Assembly: GCA_905221605.1 (NCBI GenBank)
Contig: CAJNDS010002208.1
Location: 62,001-126,000 of the forward strand
Direction: 5' to 3'
Length of the DNA stretch: 64,000 nucleotides
Origin: Symbiodinium natans
Lineage: Eukaryota > Sar > Dinophyceae > Suessiales > Symbiodiniaceae
Below, piece by piece: positions 45,419-54,328 of the stretch (position 1 is the first letter of the stretch; each line of letters opens with the position of its first letter). Below the pieces are notes generated by a model. It was not told the origin of the DNA, ran no database searches, and saw only the letters and a program-made list of their open reading frames with translations. The position numbers and the translations under genes are program-made.

Positions 45419-47839
45419 TTATGGGAATTCATCAAAGATCCTTCTCAGCAGGAGAGCGGAGTTCAGCTTGGTTTTGAGGAAACATCGGAATTCCCATACC
45501 AGATCGTTTCTTCTTTTGCGGAGTTCGTCAGACATGGAATGAAGAGCTTGTTTTGCCAGAATATCTGCACGGTTGTTGTGATGTATCTGCCAGAGCTCGA
45601 AAAAATCCTTTGCATCATGTAATGATTTGTGTGCCTTGGTCCAGAAGATTTTGCAACTGCCTGGTTGTTTCCTCTTCAGAATATTGATTGTGGTTTGAAT
45701 CAGATCACGGTCCGGGTGTGTGACCCAATAATCCAAGGTGTCATTTCCATTCATGACAGCTTGTACCACTTTGACTGCTGCTTGATTGTCACAATAGATT
45801 TCACAGCTTCCATCATACGCAAGTGCGACGTTCACTGCAAAGAGCTCAGCCTGGAAGACTGTTTGTAACACACCTGGCAGGATACCTGAGGAAACAACGC
45901 GGTTTGTTGATTCTTTCGCCTGAGCTTCCGTCACACCCCAACTGGCAACCCTGGCCAAAGGAATACCTTCGTCCTGCGCCGAGCCATCAGTAAAAAAGAT
46001 ACGCGTAGATCCATTAGAAGGCAGAGGGGAGATCTGGATGTCCACTTCCATAAGGGCCTTTTGGAATTGCTTCAGCTTTTGTGGCTTTGGAAAGAGGCCT
46101 CCCAGGAGCATGTGGTCAGGCAAGGCTTTGAGTTGATCCCAATCCGTGGTTGAGTTCCGGATGTGTTCTGTTCCTGGGCAGTCGTGGACTCTATGCCTGA
46201 GCGTGTCCTCCTGTCCACAGAAGATGCATTCCTTGTCGTTGTTATAATCCACGGAGTGCTTCCTGCCATTTGGGAAAAGCCCTCCCAGCCGTACCTTGTT
46301 CATGAAGCCTTCCACCATTGAATCCTCGTTCCGTGGGTACTTGGAAGATTTGATGCAGAAGTCCTCAATATCGTGGAGATTCTGTTTGGTTTGTAAGTCT
46401 GCGAGCACCACCCTCTCCCATGATTGCGTTGTAATCAATTTGAACTGCGTGGTGGAAAGATCCCAAATGTTAAAAGACCAGCCATCTGGAAGGGTACATT
46501 TCCCAGTAGCATCAAGTGTCCATTCCCAGTCCCGTAGCATCTGCTGAAAGTGCGTGATCGGGCCCCAACCTTGGCCTGCCTTGAAGTTATGGCTGCCTTC
46601 AATCCCAATTTTCCATGCATCCATGACCAATTCCTTGTTGCGAGCCCACATTCGCATCAAAGTAGCATGTCTTCTTCGTATCACGTGAAGAGCTGGTTCG
46701 AAGACGTAGCGTGACATAATCGGGACCAAAAAATGCAAATGGTATTGCTGTTTGTTCCATACCGTATGATTGCACTTAGCTCTCAATGATCGGAGGAACG
46801 TCTTGCCCACTGGAAAGCATTCGCAACCGTAAAGGCATTTCTGTAAAATACCTCTTGCAATGACCGCAGCCTTGATGTCATACTTCCATGGCATAAATTG
46901 AAGACGTTCCAAAAGTTGAGCTCCTTTCTTCATCCTTTCATCTCTTTTTGTTGTGGATGCTCTCGTCTGAGTCTGGAACTGAATCCCCAATCCTTGCATG
47001 TTTGTCTCATATTTGACATTGAAGCCAGCATCGTGGAGTTTTTGCCTCAGCACTCGCGTCCTTGCTGGTTTAGTACCAAAGATACAGGACTTGTTGATGT
47101 TGAGGATCAATCCCGTTGCCTTGGCCAGATCGGCCACTGTAGCGAGGGCGGTTGTGATGGTCTCATCTTCCGTATCCAATAATGTCCAATCGTCCACATA
47201 GGAGTGCAGGTCGACTGCATGTCTTTGTTGCACCAAGTTTGTGAACATCCATGTTAGGATAATCATTTGTGCTACCGCAAGAGGACACCCCTCTGGCACG
47301 CCCACCTTGGATTTGACCGCTGGTCCCCAATGGTCATTGCAGACGAAATGTCGTTGTAGTCCACTCAAGAAAGAGCTGTAAGGTTTCCATACATCCTGCA
47401 GGCCAAGTCTTTTGTTCAATCGGGCAAGGATATCTCTTGGGATTGTATTGTAAGCCTTCGACAGATCAAGTGATACTCCCAGGATTGTTTCCTTTCGAAG
47501 AAGTGCCTTTTCAAGGGTCACCTGGATATTCCACGCCAAATCCATTGATGATTTCCCCGGCACTGATCCATAAAGAGTACGTGGAAGATGAGGCAATAAA
47601 TGCCGCATTGTTTTTGCCGTCATAATCTTCGCCCACAGTCTGTAGGTTGAGGCCAAGATTGTAATAGGTCTTGTGCAAGATATGTCTCCGATCTGGTCGT
47701 TCTTGTAGAGCAATGACATTCTGGCATGCAGTAATGCTGCTGGCCATCCCACTTCCGTGAAAAGGTTCAGCATTTGTCCAAGTGGTTGTTTGAGAGGCAC
47801 CGGAAGATTTTTAAGTTCGGTATTGGAGAAACAATCCAT
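45419..47839 (-). CDS. LINE ORF2, reverse transcriptase-CCHC-RNase H part
   Basis: An open frame of 806 codons. RT palm motifs: GVSLDLSKAYN (catalytic Asp about residue 125), GVPEGCPLA (about 180-188) and YVDD (214-217, second and third Asp). After the thumb/connection region comes a C-x2-C-x7-H-x4-C knuckle (CIFCGQEDTLRHRVHDC) as in many LINE ORF2 proteins. The C-terminal RNase H keeps the acidic set: FFTDGSAQ, FQAELFAVN, IYCDNQAAV and HHNNRADILAKQA. It would copy element RNA at the nicked target. All catalytic residues look intact. The N-terminus overlaps the preceding segment in a different frame (47767-47839), so one base is missing or gained there. Confidence 0.9.
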   Translation of the reverse strand: MDCFSNTELKNLPVPLKQPLGQMLNLFTEVGWPAALLHARMSLLYKNDQIGDISCTRPITILASTYRLWAKIMTAKTMRHLLPHLPRTLYGSVPGKSSMDLAWNIQVTLEKALLRKETILGVSLDLSKAYNTIPRDILARLNKRLGLQDVWKPYSSFLSGLQRHFVCNDHWGPAVKSKVGVPEGCPLAVAQMIILTWMFTNLVQQRHAVDLHSYVDDWTLLDTEDETITTALATVADLAKATGLILNINKSCIFGTKPARTRVLRQKLHDAGFNVKYETNMQGLGIQFQTQTRASTTKRDERMKKGAQLLERLQFMPWKYDIKAAVIARGILQKCLYGCECFPVGKTFLRSLRAKCNHTVWNKQQYHLHFLVPIMSRYVFEPALHVIRRRHATLMRMWARNKELVMDAWKIGIEGSHNFKAGQGWGPITHFQQMLRDWEWTLDATGKCTLPDGWSFNIWDLSTTQFKLITTQSWERVVLADLQTKQNLHDIEDFCIKSSKYPRNEDSMVEGFMNKVRLGGLFPNGRKHSVDYNNDKECIFCGQEDTLRHRVHDCPGTEHIRNSTTDWDQLKALPDHMLLGGLFPKPQKLKQFQKALMEVDIQISPLPSNGSTRIFFTDGSAQDEGIPLARVASWGVTEAQAKESTNRVVSSGILPGVLQTVFQAELFAVNVALAYDGSCEIYCDNQAAVKVVQAVMNGNDTLDYWVTHPDRDLIQTTINILKRKQPGSCKIFWTKAHKSLHDAKDFFELWQIHHNNRADILAKQALHSMSDELRKRRNDLVWEFRCFLKTKLNSALLLRRIFDEFP

Positions 47840-48912
47840 TCCTCTGGCCTTTTTCTTTTTAAGCTGATGTGCGTCTCCATGTTGTCGAGAATGGGAAGTG
47901 AGTTGACAGCTTGTTCCATAATGGCCTCGTCATTGGTTCTTCCATTGTTCCCGTTCCAAAATTGGTTCCAATACTTCTCCGCCTCCTTGGTAATAATCAA
48001 CGGATTTGCCGTAGGTTGCAGTTGATGGATCGTTCCACTTCTAAAGGAACCCGAGATCAAGGAAAGAGTAACAATGCCTCCTTCAATAGAAGCGACCATC
48101 CCTTTGCTCTCCTTTTGATGCCAAATTGCCCCAACCCTTATACAATGGAGGTCATCGTTCACAAGCTTACATCTGAATCGGCCTTTTTTCCTTGAACGAC
48201 GCATGCAGATTTGGAGTTCAACTGCAATATCGATGCTATCCACCGCCGGGAAGCTGGGAGGCTTGATTGCCTGGAAGTGTAACGACCCACCTTTGTCCCA
48301 GTCTTCCGTAAATCTCTGCTTCAACATTGTCTTGCGATGGCAAAGGCATCGATTCTTCCAATGTTTTTGAAGTTCCTCTAGCTTTGTGAGCATATACCTG
48401 GTCTGCCAGTTTGAGGGTAGGCCATGGGGAAACCAATCTGCGACCTCTTCGAGCCACCACGTCCTGAAATCCCCAACAAAGCCAGAAGACTTCAATACGG
48501 CACGCCATGTAGCCAAGCAAGCTTGTTTACAGTTCCACCAGTTAGCAGTGTCAGGAGCAAGTTCCACCAGGCGGTCTTGTTGACTAAGTAACGACTCCAG
48601 CCTCCGTATCTGACGAATACGTTGCCTTGTCATGACCGTCGTCTCATCCCCTGATGGTTCAAAGCTGCCTTCTCTTGCAAACTTGATGACATCTTCAGGT
48701 TGCTTGAAACCAAATTTAATCAGGCAACGTCTGGTGGAGACCATACATTCCAAAGATCCGGATCGGTCCACAGTCTGTGACCACAATTGTGTCCACGACC
48801 CTTGCCGAGTTCCAAATGCCACTGTCCCAGTCCTGTCTGGGATTACGGAGTGGCAGTTTGGAAAGAATACCAACTCCCTGGGCTGTACCTTTGGTTTCGC
48901 AAATACGTCCAT
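47767..48912 (-). pseudogene. LINE ORF2, linker between endonuclease and RT (frame-shifted)
   Basis: 381 codons in a frame offset from both neighbours. It includes RRLESLLSQQDRLVELAPDT, WRAVLKSSGFVGDFRTWWLE and ISLKRKRPEEW, a typical EN-RT spacer. Its first about 65 codons are a shadow of the endonuclease frame; the real linker begins about 48730. Moving from endonuclease to linker needs a shift in one direction, and from linker to RT a shift back. The two shifts are compensating, as single-base indels would be. Confidence 0.75.
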
Positions 48913-49363
48913 CTACAAAATCTCTGCGGTTGACATCAGAGCCATGCTTGTAGTGGCATTTTCTCCTTCTGGCTGCCTTGCATGCCTTTACGTTGACAAA
49001 GTTTGTCGCCGCCGTCTCAGAGAAAACCACCACATCCGAAGTAGAAGATGTGAATCGTCCGTCATCCACAAAGGCATTCAAGCATTGGACGTTGAGTCCA
49101 GAAACCGTAAAAGGTCCTGGCTTCTCCGCTTCGCCAATTCGCTGACCAAGAAAAGGGTTGTATCCATGATAAAGAAAGGAAGTCCACCATCTCCAAAAGT
49201 TAATTAAGCGTTCATATTCATCTATCATCGAATTATCATAATTCTGATGCCACCCACCTTTTCCAGCCTTGAAGCTGTCATCCATGTAAGTTGCATCATT
49301 CCATGCACACCTGTTGACTGAGGAAGTCCAGGATATGAAGTAAGCATTATCGCCATCCAGCAT
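48716..49363 (-). pseudogene. LINE ORF2, N-terminal half of an APE-like endonuclease
   Basis: ATG at 49363. Recognisable pieces: FTVSGLNVQCLNAFVDD, DVVVFSETAATNF (the E of the APE active site), GVGILSKLPL, and IRIFGMYGLHQ. The family's usual continuation (the GD-x-N strand, later D and the SDH motif) is absent from all frames before the linker, so the C-terminal half seems deleted at about 48720. Nicking activity should be lost in this copy. Ten sense codons separate its ATG from the ORF1 stop, in the same frame as ORF1. Confidence 0.75.
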
Positions 49364-49393
49364 GTCTGCCAGATGAATTATTCGAGGTTCATA

Positions 49394-49396
49394 TCA
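49394..49396 (-). other. Single in-frame TGA between ORF1 and ORF2
   Basis: Codons on both sides are sense and coding-like (...EKKPKQ, TGA, YEPRIIHLAD then the ORF2 ATG), all in one frame. It is either a natural stop with reinitiation 30 bases later, a readthrough stop, or a mutated sense codon. Confidence 0.8.
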
Positions 49397-52300
49397 CTGC
49401 TTGGGCTTTTTCTCACCGTTTTCTGCACTCCCTTGAGGCGAGGGTGTTCTCTTCCTCAGGGAAGCCATTTGTTGTCGGACATCAGTCGTCAATTCATCTT
49501 TCAGGGTCCCTTGTGCGGTGCGCAACTCGTGGACCATCTCCTGGCGTTGATTTTGCATTGACAGCTGAAGGTCTTGAAATTGTGATGCCAATTGCTTTGC
49601 AATCGTGTCAGTGAGGCCCGTGACGGTAGACTTGAGTTCATTGTTGGTCTGCTCTTGCTTTTGGGCATTTTCATCCACTTTGGCATTGATCTTTTGGATG
49701 TCTTCCCGGAACATCTGATTGGCTGCCTGTTGTTCTTTCTGCAGGGAGTCCAGCTTTCTCTGAAATTTGTCTTCCAGGCTCTTGGAGGCCACATCATCAA
49801 ACTCAAGCTGCATCGCTGGGCTGCTTATCTCCGGGTGGATCCTAATTGGTCTGGGCTTTCCTGCCACCACTGCTGGGAAGGGATCTTTCCTGGACCCTTT
49901 GCCATTTCCTTTCGCTGAGCGCTCAGAGATAAGGACTGTACCATGTGTCGCCAAATGTACAGCTTTGTCGGGAGGCCCTTGTGCTCCAGCCATCCAACAT
50001 CTAGGCTTTGTCTGCTTCAGCACCATGGCCTGCCACCCAATTCCGTTAAGAAACTTCTGGACGTCAGCCTTCGTGCAGGATAGGGGCATATTCTGGACGT
50101 CGAAGAACGTGGAGATGAGGAGGTCGTACGGGGCCCCCTCGATCGGCTTCCAGTCTGGGTGCCACTTTTGGCGAAGGCGGGTAAAGTCCTGCGGTTTAAC
50201 CCTGATGCCCTTTCCCGATTTGGAGTTGACAATGCCATATGAAGCCGGCTCAGCATTGGCCAGCACCTTGAGGTCATCGAATGGCCTGTCCTGGAACCAG
50301 ATTATCTTGAAAGCCCCATCTGGCTTGCCATCTTCGGTTTTCGGAGAGAGGTAAATTCCTCGTACCACCTCTTTCAAAATGACATCTCGGAATTCTCTTT
50401 TGACGCGAAGCATGATGTGGCAGGATTCCGCTTGGAGGCCATCTTGGACTTGTCTGCCATTTGTGTAGAATCGTCGACCCCAATTTGCAAAGGATGCTTT
50501 TTCCAAAGTTGGGATTTGCTTCTTCAGGAATCGAACCGTTCCTTCGACCACTTCATTCCATGAGGGCACGTCTTTGTGGACAATATCACATCCCACGACA
50601 ATGCTATCCACCTCATCAACCGTAACCTTGGAGTCTTCCCCGGCCAGAGAGATTTTTTTGGTTCCCAAGTTCACAAGTTGTGCTTTGAGGAGGACTCTTT
50701 GATCATCAGCTGTTCTGCAAGGGAACTCGACCTGCATGGAACTAAATCTTGTCGGCGCTGAAATTGTACCACCCACCAATAGAATGGCCAACTCCTCGGA
50801 TGACATGTGGTCCTCATTTCCCACCAGCATCGAGGCTTCCTTCTCGTAGACCATGGCAATACCACAAGCGCCATGTGTAATCTTCTGCAGGACCATTGGC
50901 GGGCTCCCATCCTCTTTCTTGAAGAAACTTGGTTCCATCTTCCACTGATCTCGTTCTTGCAGTGCCTTTTTCCAGGGGTCATCGTCTTGCAGCGGGTCAT
51001 TTTCTTGAAGCCCTTTTGCTTTTGGCTTCTGTTTGAGTTCGCTCTCCTTCACCAACCTCATCGTACCACATCGGCTTTTCAGCGTACTCCACGGGTCGAA
51101 GGAGGTGTAGATCTCGCGAATCCCCCTGTCGCCAATCTTCTCTCTGATCTCTTCAATCCTGGCATCCACGTTATCGTTGGCCACTCCCTTTGAAAGCAAG
51201 AGTCCCTTGAGCTTCTGCAAAGCCGATTGGGTTCCACCACGAAGACGTCCTCGAATTTGGACTGTAGCCCCTACTGACATTGCCGACGGAGTGGCATTGA
51301 GGCTGAGGGGCTTGCCATTGATCGTCATGAAGATATCTGCTTCTTGGAAGCCCCAGTGGTCTTCGGCGATCTGACCAACCAGTCTCGCATCCAACTTGTT
51401 GACCTGCAGACATTGGCCTTGGAAAACCATGAAGAAAGAGCTGGCCATACTTTGTGTTCCACTGTTGTCACCATATGCATGTATGCTTGGCCTCGCAACT
51501 GTGCTTGCACCATCTTCGATGAGGATCTTTTTCATAGGCCGAGGGTCATGATCTCCTTTGGTCGGTGACTTTCTCGGAGGGGAAGTAACCGGCGACCATG
51601 GCATAGTCGGGAGTGTAGAAGGGACCGTGTTGTAGTCCATCGTTGCTGTTCTTCCATGATCAACAGGGTTGGCCTCTGGTGCCGCGCTGACACTTGAGGC
51701 GGGAGCATCTGGTTCTGCTCCTTCAGCTCCTTCCTCCGAGGATTCATCCCCTGATTCATCAATATCAGAGCTCTCGCCATCTTCTCCATCATCTCCAGGT
51801 GTATCGGGTGGGGTTGGCGGAAGAGGTCCCGGGATGCGGAATGTGGGGAAATCTGGCCACTCATCCATGTCCGTGTGGCCATCCCACCGCAAGCAGACAT
51901 AGTCCCCGCTCTGTATCTGAATGGGCCATTCATGTACTGGGACTTCATTGATTGTAATCCACATTGGGCTGTCTGTGTGTTCGCTGAAGTAGAACTGGCG
52001 CATATCAGCCCGGTACAGTATGTTGTTTGCCCATCTTGCTATAGGCAAAGCTGTGTCCACGATGATCAGAACTTCGCCATCTCGTCCATCCCGGACGTCG
52101 CCAGCCAGGATCCATCGACCCATTTCTTCGAAAGGTGGCTGGATGCGGATGACCACGAGGTTGGGCGGCGGGATGTTGAGGTACTCAGCAATTTGCTGGC
52201 TCACCTTCTGCACAGAGAGGTCTCCATCGAGGCGGATTTCCACCCTGCCAAGGTCTGGGCAGAAGAGCTGGTGCCCAATGCCTTGCTCGTCCTCTTTGTC

Positions 52301-54031
52301 TTCGAACATCTCCTCATAGAGCATTCGGGTCTCTTCTGTCAGGCAGGGGACCTCACATCCTCTCTCTCGATTCCTTGTGAGGGATGCAATGTTGACTTGC
52401 CATGCCCCAATCTTGCCAGCCAATCTTCCCTGTGGGCCAGCTGCTGCGATGTCACCACGAAGCTCCAGGGTCGCCCATCCTTGGTTTGTAACCTGCACCA
52501 AGAGGTCAAAGTTTCGCCACGTTGATGCCAACTCCTGAATGCCGTCGGTGATGAATGCCCTTATCTCTTCTGCTCCCATGGGGTCTCCCGGTCTGTGTTC
52601 CAAGGCTGATCCCAACACTATCATCGCCTGACATGGTAGTAAGGAATTGCCCAGGAGCAGGAAAGCATCTTCTTCTGGCTCTGGGAGGATCACATCTGCT
52701 GCAAAACCGAAAGCCTTCGCCACCTCCCATTTCGACAGGAATCTGACTCCAGGGTGTTCAACTCCCCAAAGTGGAAGGCAAAGCCCATGTTTCCTCAAGG
52801 TCAGCCAAGGCGAGTCGATGAGGGTCCTGTACTTTGTCGTGATGGGTGGCAACGGAAGCCCTGTATGCACCTTCCTCTTGTCTAAGACGTTCCCAGGTTG
52901 GTTGCGGAGCCAATCCGGAAGGAGGTCACGGCTTGCAGCTTTTGAGGTTTGGGCAAAAGTCAACCTGAGCTCATCAACCATTTCGGGACTCATATTCTTC
53001 CAAAGCGCATCATTGCAGATCTTGGCTCCATTGCTGAAAGGGGCCACCATTTTGAAATTCTTGTAGACACCATCCAAATCAGCATTGTTCCATGCCACAA
53101 TAAAGATGCGCATTCGGTCAGCTGGCACGTACTGCGACGGGTCAATTTTTCCCTTCCAGACGATCGTATAACCAGCCCACCTGAGAAGCTTTTCAATGAG
53201 GGCGAAGTGTTTGTGGCTTAGGAGGCCGACTACATTTTCGATGAGCAGTATCCTCCGCTGCAAGAGTCGGGCCACATAGAACAACTGGAACCATCCTGTC
53301 GCATTGACCTTGTCTTCCAGTCCCTCGCCCTTTCCCATTGCCGAAAAGGGCTGGCATGGAGGGGATGCACACAATGCTTCCACATGGGTCTTCTGCAGGG
53401 TACGGGCCCATCTCCAATCCCCAACTTCGCCCCAAAAGATGTCGAAGTTTGCTCCGTCATCATCATCGTGTGGGGTGAAGAGGCGGGCTCCAGGGGAGTT
53501 CAAGAGAGTTGATGAGATGGCCATTCCCTCGTGGTCTACCTTTGCTACCATCTCAGCCGGAAGCTTCGAAGCTGCCACCGACCATCCACCCATACCACCA
53601 CAAAACAGTTCCACAATACCAGGAATAGCATCCGTTGCTGTATTCATAGGAATAGTGGCTGAGATCCCAGTGGTCTCCGGAAATCTAATGCCCTGGTCTC
53701 CGTCCACTGAAGCCCAGCGAGCATTCACCGACATAAATGCTTGGCCAACTCGGACTTGACCCGGGAAGTTAGACGACACGAAGGGCCAGTCCTCATTGAT
53801 TATCTTCGGCTCCCTTGTACCAGAGGAGGACTCCAAATCGTTGCGCAACCTGAGGTCCACCAAAGAACAAATACCATGGTGCTTCGTCTTCATCTGCTTT
53901 ACCACCACAGCAGCGTTGAACTCATCAGGCATGTGTTCGATGCTTTTTGCCGGCAGCCAACCATTGCTAAAAAGTGCATCCAGACGTTGATGCATGTCAA
54001 GTGCACCAGTGTTGCCAGAGAAAATCTCCAT
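49394..54031 (-). CDS. LINE ORF1: C5-cytosine DNA methyltransferase, ubiquitin-like region(s), coiled coil
   Basis: 1545 codons, uninterrupted. Residues 137-475 form a C5 DNA methyltransferase with all key motifs: I (VELFCGGMGGWS, 140-151), IV (SPPCQPFS, catalytic Cys226), VI (LIENV, Glu265), VIII (ADRMRIF, 304-310), a spacer of about 120 residues suited to target recognition, IX (about 434-444) and X (GNSL, 461-464). Residues about 592-664 (VEIRLDGDLSVQKVSQQIAE...) and 865-933 look like beta-grasp ubiquitin-like folds; the second ends TVQIRGRLRGG. An acidic Ser/Asp/Glu linker lies at 747-772. Residues 1415-1527 form a heptad-rich coiled coil, as in trimeric LINE ORF1 proteins, with a basic tail (KKPKQ). 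It probably binds element RNA and methylates CpG in element or host DNA. The upstream frame is open to a TAA inside the telomere repeat, so the ATG is the first one available. Confidence 0.88.
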   Translation of the reverse strand: MEIFSGNTGALDMHQRLDALFSNGWLPAKSIEHMPDEFNAAVVVKQMKTKHHGICSLVDLRLRNDLESSSGTREPKIINEDWPFVSSNFPGQVRVGQAFMSVNARWASVDGDQGIRFPETTGISATIPMNTATDAIPGIVELFCGGMGGWSVAASKLPAEMVAKVDHEGMAISSTLLNSPGARLFTPHDDDDGANFDIFWGEVGDWRWARTLQKTHVEALCASPPCQPFSAMGKGEGLEDKVNATGWFQLFYVARLLQRRILLIENVVGLLSHKHFALIEKLLRWAGYTIVWKGKIDPSQYVPADRMRIFIVAWNNADLDGVYKNFKMVAPFSNGAKICNDALWKNMSPEMVDELRLTFAQTSKAASRDLLPDWLRNQPGNVLDKRKVHTGLPLPPITTKYRTLIDSPWLTLRKHGLCLPLWGVEHPGVRFLSKWEVAKAFGFAADVILPEPEEDAFLLLGNSLLPCQAMIVLGSALEHRPGDPMGAEEIRAFITDGIQELASTWRNFDLLVQVTNQGWATLELRGDIAAAGPQGRLAGKIGAWQVNIASLTRNRERGCEVPCLTEETRMLYEEMFEDKEDEQGIGHQLFCPDLGRVEIRLDGDLSVQKVSQQIAEYLNIPPPNLVVIRIQPPFEEMGRWILAGDVRDGRDGEVLIIVDTALPIARWANNILYRADMRQFYFSEHTDSPMWITINEVPVHEWPIQIQSGDYVCLRWDGHTDMDEWPDFPTFRIPGPLPPTPPDTPGDDGEDGESSDIDESGDESSEEGAEGAEPDAPASSVSAAPEANPVDHGRTATMDYNTVPSTLPTMPWSPVTSPPRKSPTKGDHDPRPMKKILIEDGASTVARPSIHAYGDNSGTQSMASSFFMVFQGQCLQVNKLDARLVGQIAEDHWGFQEADIFMTINGKPLSLNATPSAMSVGATVQIRGRLRGGTQSALQKLKGLLLSKGVANDNVDARIEEIREKIGDRGIREIYTSFDPWSTLKSRCGTMRLVKESELKQKPKAKGLQENDPLQDDDPWKKALQERDQWKMEPSFFKKEDGSPPMVLQKITHGACGIAMVYEKEASMLVGNEDHMSSEELAILLVGGTISAPTRFSSMQVEFPCRTADDQRVLLKAQLVNLGTKKISLAGEDSKVTVDEVDSIVVGCDIVHKDVPSWNEVVEGTVRFLKKQIPTLEKASFANWGRRFYTNGRQVQDGLQAESCHIMLRVKREFRDVILKEVVRGIYLSPKTEDGKPDGAFKIIWFQDRPFDDLKVLANAEPASYGIVNSKSGKGIRVKPQDFTRLRQKWHPDWKPIEGAPYDLLISTFFDVQNMPLSCTKADVQKFLNGIGWQAMVLKQTKPRCWMAGAQGPPDKAVHLATHGTVLISERSAKGNGKGSRKDPFPAVVAGKPRPIRIHPEISSPAMQLEFDDVASKSLEDKFQRKLDSLQKEQQAANQMFREDIQKINAKVDENAQKQEQTNNELKSTVTGLTDTIAKQLASQFQDLQLSMQNQRQEMVHELRTAQGTLKDELTTDVRQQMASLRKRTPSPQGSAENGEKKPKQ

Positions 54032-54086
54032 GGCCCGCAGTCCGTCGCACCCACCGCACCGCTGGGAGGTCTCGGGCCCCGCGGCT

Positions 54087-54100
54087 GTTTAGGGTTTAGG
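54087..54100. repeat. Target-site-duplication copy at LINE 5' end
   Basis: GTTTAGGGTTTAGG, identical to 45322-45335. It merges on its outer side into a longer telomere-like tract, which is the probable pre-insertion target. Confidence 0.7.
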
Positions 54101-54215
54101 GTTCCGGGTTTATGGTTTATGGTTTAGGGTTGAGGGTTAGTTTAGGATTGAGGGCTTAGGGCTCAAGGTTCACGCTTTGGGGTTTAGGGTTTTTTTGGGT
54201 TTAGGGTTCAAGAGA
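54088..54215. repeat. Degenerate interstitial TTTAGGG repeats
   Basis: About 15 TTTAGGG-like heptamers with many changes (GTTTATG, GGGTTGA and so on). Dinoflagellate telomeres use TTTAGGG. Confidence 0.85.
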
Positions 54216-54265
54216 CGGTTCGGCTTGGATTGATCGTAGGGTTGAGCCAGGCCTTTCAGAGCGGG

Positions 54266-54328
54266 GCAGGGGGGGTGGGGGGGAATGGGGGCGGGGGGGG
54301 GGGGGGGGGGGGGGTAGGGGAGGGGGAT
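54266..54328. repeat. G-tract, about 30 G uninterrupted at its core
   Basis: G-rich DNA with a homopolymer core around 54292-54314. It causes spurious poly-Pro/Gly frames. Confidence 0.95.

Larger units (their letters stand above)
45336..54086 (-). mobile_element. Non-LTR retrotransposon (LINE) carrying a DNA methyltransferase in ORF1
   Basis: The element is 8.75 kb, transcribed leftward. Order: 5' UTR of about 55 bp, ORF1 (54031-49394), one TGA, ORF2 (APE-type endonuclease remnant, reverse transcriptase, CCHC knuckle, RNase H; 49363-45419), then about 80 bp of 3' UTR. There is no poly(A) tail; the 3' end abuts telomere-type sequence. The 14-bp direct repeat at both ends behaves as a target-site duplication. 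EN+RT+RNase H with a YVDD box places it in the non-LTR class. I recall published descriptions of DNMT-bearing retrotransposons in Symbiodinium. This copy has a nearly intact ORF1 but a frame-broken ORF2, so it is probably inactive. Confidence 0.9.

Noticed and set aside
49592-53759. Plus-strand ORFs inside the LINE region
   Set aside because: All are antisense shadows of the intact 1545-codon ORF1.
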